Positions 56,361-64,000 of a stretch of DNA of 64,000 nt are shown piece after piece (positions within the stretch are counted from its first letter, which is position 1; each line of letters starts with the position of its first letter). The translations under genes and the position numbers were made by a program. The stretch lies in the NCBI GenBank assembly GCA_013285445.1, contig CP053448.1, positions 496,001-560,000 on the forward strand, written 5' to 3'. The notes below the pieces were generated by a model. It was not told the DNA's origin and did not search any database. It worked only from the letters and a program-made list of their open reading frames with translations. Origin of the DNA: Pseudomonadota bacterium (GTDB taxonomy: Bacteria > Pseudomonadota > Gammaproteobacteria > Xanthomonadales > Wenzhouxiangellaceae).

Positions 56361-57074
56361 TCAGCTAACCAGCGTGCCGACATCCTCACCGTCGATGACG
56401 CGACCCAGCTCCCCGGGTCGGCTGAGGTTGACGATGCGAATGGGCATCGACTGGTCCCGACACAGGACAATGGCGTTGGTGTCCATGACCTGCAGCTTGC
56501 GCTCGATGACTTCATCATAGCTGATGCGGCTGTAGCGCGTTGCCTGGCTGTCGGTTAGCGGGTCGGCCGAGTAGATGCCGTCGACCTTGGTTGCCTTGAT
56601 CATCAGATCGGCACCGATTTCGATCGCGCGCAGGCTGGCTGCCGTGTCGGTGGTGAAAAAGGGATTGCCTGTACCGGCCGCGAAGATCACGGCACGGCCC
56701 TTTTCCAGATGACGTACGGCGCGCCGGCGGATGTAGTCCTCGCAGACCTCGCGAACGGAGATTGCCGACATCACCCGGGTGGTCACGCCCTTGCCTTCGA
56801 GCGCATCCTGCAGCCCGAGCGCATTCATGACCGTGGCCAGCATGCCCATGTGATCGCCGGTAATCCGGTCGATGCCCGATGCCGCCAGCCCCTTGCCGCG
56901 AAAGATGTTGCCGCCACCGATCACGATACCGATCTGGATCCGCTTGCTGACGACAGCCGCCACTTCTGCGGCAATGCGCGAGCTGACCTTGGGGTCGATA
57001 CCATAGTCAAGCTCACCGAGCAGCGCCTCGCCGCTGATCTTGAGCAGTACGCGCTGGTAGGTGGTCGTGCGCAC
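56361..57074 (-). CDS. pyrH: UMP kinase
   Basis: PyrH phosphorylates UMP to UDP, a step before the CTP made by PyrG at 28898. The 237 residues of the amino-acid kinase fold include [13 protein letters not shown] (about 8-20), [11 protein letters not shown] (about 50-60) and [16 protein letters not shown] (about 131-146). The start codon is GTG at 57074, five bases after the tsf stop, which suggests coupling. Confidence 0.95.
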   Translation of the reverse strand: MRTTTYQRVLLKISGEALLGELDYGIDPKVSSRIAAEVAAVVSKRIQIGIVIGGGNIFRGKGLAASGIDRITGDHMGMLATVMNALGLQDALEGKGVTTRVMSAISVREVCEDYIRRRAVRHLEKGRAVIFAAGTGNPFFTTDTAASLRAIEIGADLMIKATKVDGIYSADPLTDSQATRYSRISYDEVIERKLQVMDTNAIVLCRDQSMPIRIVNLSRPGELGRVIDGEDVGTLVS

Positions 57075-57079
57075 CGGGC

Positions 57080-57952
57080 CTAGCTGCCGCGCGCCTGCTG
57101 CATCACTTCAGTGGCGAAGTCCACCTCATCCTTCTCAATGCCTTCGCCAACTTCCAGACGCACGAACCGGCTCACGCTGGCGCCGCGCGACTTGAGCAGC
57201 TGGCCGACCGTCATGTCGCTGTCCTTGACGAACGGCTGACCGGTCAACGTCAGCTCCGACAACCGCTTGCGCAGCCGGCCGCTCACCATCTTCTCGACGA
57301 TTTCCGGCGGCTTGCCGCTGTCTTCGGCCTGGGCGACGAGGATCTGCTTTTCCTGCTCTATGACTGCTTCGGGCACGTCTTCGGCATCGCGCCAGGCCGG
57401 GTTGAGCGCCGCAATATGCATGGCGATATCTCGTGCCAGCGCCTCGTCACCGCCGACCACGCCGACCAGGACGCCAATGCGGCCACCGTGGATATAGCCA
57501 CCGAGAATGCCGTCATCGTCCACGCTCAGCCGCGCCATCCGCCGGACCTGAATGTTCTCGCCCAGCTTTGCGACCAGGTGCTGGCGTGCATCATCGACAC
57601 TCCGGTCATCGTCCAGCGGCGCGGCGCTGAGCGCCTCGACGCTGTCGGCGCTCAGCGCCACTGCGGCGACCCGCTCGGCAAACTGGCGAAAGTGTTCGTC
57701 CTTGGCCACGAAGTCGGTTTCACAGTTGATCTCTACAAGTACGGCCCCGCGGTCCGACTCGGCCATGACCACCGCACCTTCGGCCGCCACGCGGCCGGCT
57801 TTCTTGTCGGCCTTGGCCAGGCCGCTCTTGCGCAAATGCTCAATTGCGGCGTCGATGTCACCACCGGTTTCGACCAGCGCCTTCTTGCATTCCATCATGC
57901 CGGCGCCGGTGCGGTCGCGCAGTTCCTTGACCTGTGCTGCAGAAATGCTCAT
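57080..57952 (-). CDS. tsf: Elongation factor Ts
   Basis: EF-Ts exchanges GDP on EF-Tu. The 290 residues start [22 protein letters not shown] (about 5-26), with the conserved [14 protein letters not shown] (about 79-92) in the EF-Tu-contacting core, and HIAALNP and KMVSGRL later. It is 29 bases downstream of rpsB and probably shares its transcript. Confidence 0.97.
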   Translation of the reverse strand: MSISAAQVKELRDRTGAGMMECKKALVETGGDIDAAIEHLRKSGLAKADKKAGRVAAEGAVVMAESDRGAVLVEINCETDFVAKDEHFRQFAERVAAVALSADSVEALSAAPLDDDRSVDDARQHLVAKLGENIQVRRMARLSVDDDGILGGYIHGGRIGVLVGVVGGDEALARDIAMHIAALNPAWRDAEDVPEAVIEQEKQILVAQAEDSGKPPEIVEKMVSGRLRKRLSELTLTGQPFVKDSDMTVGQLLKSRGASVSRFVRLEVGEGIEKDEVDFATEVMQQARGS

Positions 57953-57981
57953 TGCCTGTCACTCCTTGGGAAATGCCTGCC

Positions 57982-59232
57982 TTACGCGTCGCTGTCGTCT
58001 GCGGCCTTGGCCGCAGTCTTCTTGCTGGCGGCCTTCTTGGCCGCCTTTTTCTTGGCGGTCTTCTTGCTGGCTTTCTTCTTCGCCGTTTTCTTGCTGGCCT
58101 TTTTCTTGGCGGTCTTGGGTGCGCTAGCCTCGTCTTCGCCTTTCTCGGCGGCTTCGGTGGTGGCTGCGTCGTCGCCCTCGTCTACCTTGCCGGCTTCGGC
58201 GGAGGGTGCAGCGGCACTGGCCGGTGCCTCGGCGGCTTCGGTGGTGGCTGCGTCGTCGCCCTCGTCTACCTTGCCGGCTTCGGCGGAGGGTGCAGCGGCA
58301 CTGGCCGGTGCCTCGGCGGCTTCGGTGGTGGCTGCGCCACCGCCCTCGTCTGCCTTGCCGGCTTCGACAGAGGGTTCAGCGGCACTGGCCGGCGTCTTTG
58401 GCGCAGCGGTGGGCGCCTTTCTGGCGACCTTCTTGTGCGCGCCCTTGCGCGTGGTCTTCTTGCGGGCCGGCTTGCCGCTTGACTGGACCGGATTGCCGTC
58501 CTCATCAAGCTCGACGAACTCGTCGGCATTGCCGTCTTCGGGCAGCGGTGCAGACGCCCGCCCTTCGAGGATGGCGTCAGCGGCCAGCTGAGCGTACAGC
58601 CGAATGGCGCGAATGGCATCGTCGTTGCCCGGGATCACGTAGTCGATGCGATCGGGCGAGTGGTTCGTGTCAACCACGGCGACGACCGGGATACGCAGCT
58701 TGCGGGCTTCGGCCACGGCGATATCCTCGTGTCCGACGTCGATTACGAAAAGCGCATCGGGCAGGGCATTCATGTTCTTGATGCCCCCCAGGCTGCGTTG
58801 GAGCTTGTCGCGCTCGCGGGTCAGCTCAAGCACTTCCTTTTTGACCAGCTTTGCAAACGTGCCGTCGTTTTCCATCTCCTCGAGCTCCTTGAGCCGATTG
58901 ATGGAGCCACGCACTGTGCGGAAATTGGTCAGCATGCCACCGAGCCAGCGGTGCGAGACATACGGCATGCCGCAGCGCTGCGCCTCTTCCTCGATGGCCT
59001 GGCTGGCGGCGCGCTTGGTGCCAACGAACAGAATGGTACCGCGCTTGCTGGCCAGCCGGCTGAGGAAGTCCAGCGACTCCTTGAGCAGGGGCAGGGATTC
59101 TTCCAGGTTGATAATGTGGATCTTGCCCCGGGCGCCGAAGATGTAGGGTTCCATCTTCGGGTTCCAGTAGCGGGTCTGGTGACCGAAATGCACGCCGGCT
59201 TCCAGCATCTGGCGCATCGTGACGTTTGGCAT
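57982..59232 (-). CDS. rpsB: 30S ribosomal protein S2 with an unusual histone-H1-like C-terminal tail
   Basis: Residues 1-245 are a normal S2: [45 protein letters not shown] and a [11 protein letters not shown] ending are all conserved. S2 usually stops near residue 240-250. Here it runs to 416. Residues about 252-280 are basic, residues about 281-364 are three copies of an acidic Ala/Glu/Asp-rich 28-residue unit, and residues 373-409 are Lys/Ala-rich repeats (KKKASKKTA type) resembling histone H1, AlgP or Hc1 tails. The reading frame is open throughout. GGAG lies seven bases before the ATG at 59232. Confidence 0.95.
   Translation of the reverse strand: MPNVTMRQMLEAGVHFGHQTRYWNPKMEPYIFGARGKIHIINLEESLPLLKESLDFLSRLASKRGTILFVGTKRAASQAIEEEAQRCGMPYVSHRWLGGMLTNFRTVRGSINRLKELEEMENDGTFAKLVKKEVLELTRERDKLQRSLGGIKNMNALPDALFVIDVGHEDIAVAEARKLRIPVVAVVDTNHSPDRIDYVIPGNDDAIRAIRLYAQLAADAILEGRASAPLPEDGNADEFVELDEDGNPVQSSGKPARKKTTRKGAHKKVARKAPTAAPKTPASAAEPSVEAGKADEGGGAATTEAAEAPASAAAPSAEAGKVDEGDDAATTEAAEAPASAAAPSAEAGKVDEGDDAATTEAAEKGEDEASAPKTAKKKASKKTAKKKASKKTAKKKAAKKAASKKTAAKAADDSDA
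58145..58396 (-). repeat. Three 84-bp tandem repeats inside the rpsB tail
   Basis: Copies start at 58145, 58229 and 58313, exactly 84 bases apart. The first two are almost identical at the DNA level, and the third has diverged (for example GCCACCGCC for GTCGTCGCC). Each encodes 28 residues of the acidic linker of S2. Near-identity indicates recent duplication and a site where copy number is likely to vary between strains. Confidence 0.92.
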
Positions 59233-59423
59233 GACAAAACTCCATTTGTCGCTGGACAGCCGCGACCAGCCCGTGACGGGGTTGCTCGGCAGCGGCTTGT
59301 CCGGGGTTTGGGCCTCCGCTGATCCCATGCGCCGATCCTCGGCCCCGAAGGCCGGGACAACCCCGACGCATGTGTCGACCAGCGTGTGTTTTATTGACTG
59401 CCGAGCCGGTTGGCTGGCAAATC
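59233..59423 (-). promoter_or_regulatory. Structured 5' leader of the rpsB-tsf transcript
   Basis: About 190 untranslated bases lie between the predicted start of transcription and the rpsB ATG. A CATGCG (59326-59331) / CGCATG (59366-59371) stem encloses a CGGCC/GGCCG stem-loop (59340-59354). In gammaproteobacteria S2 represses its own mRNA through such a leader, so this is a candidate S2-binding site. No tRNA or sRNA motif is seen. Confidence 0.45.
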
Positions 59424-59429
59424 CGGACT

Positions 59430-59459
59430 ATTGTAGCGGATTGTTGGGGAGAAGGGCAA
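59430..59459 (-). promoter_or_regulatory. Sigma-70-type promoter of rpsB-tsf
   Basis: On the minus strand TTGCCC (59454-59459) and TACAAT (59430-59435) are separated by 18 bases, a good housekeeping promoter. It lies 29 bases downstream of the end of the IS1380-family element, so the core promoter is intact, but the natural upstream sequence (UP element and beyond) has been replaced by the IS end. Confidence 0.7.
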
Positions 59460-59487
59460 ACTCCGGTTACGGCTTCGGGGTTCAGGG

Positions 59488-61105
59488 CCTCGATCCCCGG
59501 ATAAGCGCTTCGAGTGTTTCGGAAGTTGGCCGTCAGCGTCCTGAAGCTTGTTTTAGGGCCCAATGAGCGCGACATGATTGCTGTAGAGCGACTGGCTGGC
59601 GTGGTTGAGGGATGCATCACTGGCGTTGTACGGCGCGCAGACAACACCTGCCCGTGACCGGTGCTAACCGGTCAATGTCAGCGGGCTCACTTGGATCGAA
59701 GGCGGCTACTCGAGCTGACAGGCGGCGTGATAGAGCCAGTCGAGGCGTAAGGCGGTCTTGGCGAAGTCCAACCGCCACTGGCGAGCCCGCCTGACCAGCC
59801 GGGCTGCCGCATGGATCAAGTAGCGGATGATGGGCCGGATCGAGTGCTTGCGATTATCGGCGGGCAGGAAGGTGTACTGCAGCATCCTGAGCAGGATCTG
59901 GGCGAGTTGTCCGCACAGATAATAGGCCTGATTGGCATGGAAGTCCCGGCAAGGGGGATGATGCAGGTCCAAGTCGATCAGCGGGCCCTTGAAGGCATTC
60001 TCCTGACCCTGTTTCTGGCGATGACGGGCGACCAGCTCCCCCACGGGCAAGTCATCGCGCGAGACGAGAATGATGGTGTAGGCCGGTTTCAGGCGTTGCT
60101 GGGCGCCATCGTGGGTGCGGCGGATGACGACATAGGCGTGCTCACGCCAGCCCTGTGGGCGGTGATGGACCACCGTGGCCTGCTCACCCATGCCGATATC
60201 GGTCCAGGCCGACTCCGACAGGCCGGTGAGCATGCGCAGCACCGGAGCACGGAACCCATCGTGGGTGACACTGACCGAGTAGTCCCAGCCCTGCTGATGG
60301 CAGAAGTCCACGAATGCCCGGTCGTAGTAAGCATTGTCGACATGCACCCAGACCGCTTCGTCCGGACCGAACCAGTCACGGATCGATTCGAGCTGCTCGC
60401 GCCAGCCGGCGGTGACCGACACACCGCCGGGATGCAGCCGGCCTGCCGCCCACAGACCACCCACGAACACCCCGTGCAGCCAGTACTGCTGGGTGCCGTC
60501 GTAGCCTTTGCCTGAACGCTCGAACAGCCGGCCTTCGACCTCGATGGCCGAACCATCGACAAACACCGGCACATAACCCCGACTGGCCTGCTCATGGGCC
60601 ACCACCTCAGGCCCCAGCTCGGCGGCAACCGATCCCACCAGGCGCTCGAGCGAAGCCACATCGGCCACGCCAAACCGGCTCAGATACTCACCCAGACGTC
60701 GACTGTCAGGCACCTCACTCAAGCCCAGCAGGCGCCGCGAGGTGTCATCACAGCGCAGCGCGTCCACGTCCGACAGCGCACCGCCACCGGCCACCTGCGA
60801 CGCCACAAGACTCAACACCATCTCCGCATCCGAAGCTCCGCGACGACGACGCTTGAGCGACAGCGCCCGGGATAAACGCCGGCCTAGCCCAAGCCGCCTG
60901 AAAATCTGCCCCAGAAAAACCCAGCCCCCTCGATGCGTCAAACGCGCATCCGTGAAATCCACATCGACCTTGGCCGGCATTCCCGCTATCCTGTCCATCA
61001 AGCGCACCTTTGGAGTGAGTGGTTTTGTCACCCGGCATTGTGCCGTAATCACTCCAACTGGTGCGCTTCTTCGTTTACAGGGAGATCCTTATCCGGGGAT
61101 CAAGG
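59488..61105 (-). mobile_element. IS1380-family insertion sequence (about 1618 bp)
   Basis: The ends are inverted repeats: CCTCGATCCCCGGATAAG at 59488-59505 and, read inward from the other side, CCTTGATCCCCGGATAAG at 61088-61105, with one mismatch in 18. Between them is one full-length transposase gene. The flanking bases GGTTCAGGG occur directly on both sides (59479-59487 and 61106-61114). That is longer than the 4-5 bp target duplication usual for this family, so part of it may be the end of the element or chance. Its length is in line with the family. The 218 bases at 59488-59705 are the non-coding end of the element. Confidence 0.88.
59706..60998 (-). CDS. IS1380-family transposase
   Basis: A DDE transposase of about 430 residues (448 if the upstream GTG at 61052 is used; KVDVDFTDARLTHRGGWVFL is the conserved start). 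Acidic motifs VFVDGSAIEVEG, VHVDNAYYD and GQENAFKGPLIDLDLHHPPC are the expected DDE positions, with the Y-(2)-R-like ENAFK region typical of this group. No frameshift or stop is visible, so the enzyme may be active. It is the only transposase in the window. Confidence 0.92.
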   Translation of the reverse strand: MDRIAGMPAKVDVDFTDARLTHRGGWVFLGQIFRRLGLGRRLSRALSLKRRRRGASDAEMVLSLVASQVAGGGALSDVDALRCDDTSRRLLGLSEVPDSRRLGEYLSRFGVADVASLERLVGSVAAELGPEVVAHEQASRGYVPVFVDGSAIEVEGRLFERSGKGYDGTQQYWLHGVFVGGLWAAGRLHPGGVSVTAGWREQLESIRDWFGPDEAVWVHVDNAYYDRAFVDFCHQQGWDYSVSVTHDGFRAPVLRMLTGLSESAWTDIGMGEQATVVHHRPQGWREHAYVVIRRTHDGAQQRLKPAYTIILVSRDDLPVGELVARHRQKQGQENAFKGPLIDLDLHHPPCRDFHANQAYYLCGQLAQILLRMLQYTFLPADNRKHSIRPIIRYLIHAAARLVRRARQWRLDFAKTALRLDWLYHAACQLE

Positions 61106-62308
61106 GGTTCAGGGGTCAGTCGTCGCCGGGTGCGCTATGCTGATGGCGGGATCCTGCAACCATTCCCGCAACCTGCCGTGCGGAACGAGGGAGCGATTAT
61201 GGACGAAGAACGGGCGATTTCTCTGGCCGAGGCGCCGGACTGGCTGCCGCAGTTTCTGCAAGCCGTTTGGGCCTTTCTGGCCGCCTATCCACCCGTGCTG
61301 GCGCTGGCGGTTGCCGTGGCCGGGGTCGGTCTGGCGCTGGTCGGCCGCGGACTGGTGCTGTTCTGGGGTGGCAAGCTGACCTCCCGCATCCAGGGTGATC
61401 TCGATGAGCGCCTGCTGCGCATCATAGCCAATGTCGCCGCTCTGGTGCTGTCCTATCTGGCCGTGGCGCTGGCGGTGCAGGTGCTCGGCCTGAATGATCG
61501 CGTCGAACAGATCATCATCCGCATCCTGCTCAGCCTGCTGACGTTGCGCCTGATGATGTCGGCCCTGCGCGCCGGCCATGTCGGGTTGGAAATCCTCGGG
61601 CGCCTGCGTCAGCGCTTTGCCATCATCGAGGAGCGCACCATCCCGTTGTTCGACCTGGCCATGACGGTGCTGGTCATCGGCGCCGCCGCCTACGCGCTGC
61701 TGCTGGTCTGGAACATCAACCCGGCCGCCTGGCTGGCCTCGGCCGGTGTGGTAGGCATCGCCGTGGGCTTCGCCGCGCGCGACACCCTGGCCAATCTGTT
61801 TGCCGGGTTCTTCATCATCGCTGACGCGCCCTACAAGCTGGGCGACTATGTGGTGCTCGATACCGGTGAGCGCGGCGAGATCACCAAGGTCGGCATCCGT
61901 TCGACGCGCATCCTTACGCGCGACGATGTCGAAATCACGGTGCCCAATTCGATGATGGCCAACTCGCAGATCTACAACGAGTCGGGAGGAAAGTGGGTCA
62001 AGTTCCGAATCCGCATCAAGGTGGGCGTGGCTTACGGCAGCGACGTCGACGCGGTCGTCGAGTTGCTTGAGCGAGTCGCCAGCGATCACGATACCGTGTG
62101 CAAGGATCCCACGCCGAGGGTGCGCATGCGCGGGTTCGGCGACTCCAGTCTGGACTTCGAGCTGCTGTGCTGGGTCAGTCATCCGTCCGAGCGCGGGATG
62201 GTCAGCCACGAGCTCTACATGACCGTCTACAAGGCACTCAACGAGGCCGGTATCGAGATTCCGTTTCCGCAGCGCGATGTGTGGATGCGCGGTGGCGGAG
62301 CGGATGAT

Positions 62309-64000
<1,692 letters not shown>

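Noticed and set aside
57982..58479. The basic S2 tail as a separate histone-like gene
   Set aside because: The frame is continuous with S2 and there is no internal start with a ribosome binding site at the domain boundary.

Overview
The window is 64 kb of GC-rich, densely coded chromosome from a gammaproteobacterium. The signs are the conserved envelope block rpsB-tsf-pyrH-frr-uppS-cdsA-rseP-bamA-skp-lpxD-fabZ-lpxA-lpxB-rnhB, a lipid A and Kdo pathway, TamA/TamB, BamD next to divergent RluD, a sigma-54 site before glnA and an FNR-type box before hemN. Large secreted peptidases and the overall gene content fit the Chromatiales/Xanthomonadales side of the class (for example Wenzhouxiangella-like bacteria). 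That placement is inference, because no rRNA gene is present.

Layout. 1-8.8 kb: start of glnA, a PEBP-family protein, a secreted M14 zinc carboxypeptidase, hemN, a secreted S9 serine peptidase and a PyrR-like phosphoribosyltransferase. 8.8-9.5 kb: six tandem copies of a 106-bp unit made of two opposed REP-like hairpins. 9.5-25.3 kb: a DUF2868 membrane protein plus DUF3482 GTPase pair, cspA, a Yip1-like membrane protein, a lipoprotein, tag, a thioesterase, tamB/tamA, comM, an EamA transporter, trmB and a small secreted protein. 25.4-36.6 kb: ispA, bamD, rluD, a frameshifted pgeF, pyrG-kdsA, eno, a Fur-boxed iron ABC system (binding lipoprotein and permease, no ATPase) and gcvT. 36.6-45.5 kb: a short asparaginase, an 883-residue secreted protein of unknown function, arsC-wrbA-DUF2069, yihY-tlpA-acyP, and a pair of secreted proteins (one lipase-like). 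45.6-59.4 kb: the envelope and translation block, all on the minus strand. 59.5-61.1 kb: an IS1380-family insertion just upstream of the rpsB promoter. 61.2-64 kb: an MscS channel and the partial proS.

How the genes work together. The 45.6-59.2 kb block joins translation (S2, EF-Ts, RRF), UMP kinase, undecaprenyl diphosphate and CDP-diacylglycerol synthesis, envelope stress proteolysis, outer-membrane protein assembly and lipid A synthesis. BamD, TamA/TamB and KdsA elsewhere in the window serve the same outer membrane. Iron, nitrogen and oxygen control are visible as a Fur box, a sigma-54 promoter and an FNR box.

The most unusual items are the ribosomal protein S2 with a ~165-residue histone-H1-like tail built on 84-bp DNA repeats, the tandem REP-pair array with compensatory stem changes, the absence of dxr from its usual place, the pgeF frameshift, and the IS element abutting the rpsB promoter. 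I found no CRISPR array, tRNA, rRNA, prophage or recognisable defence system.
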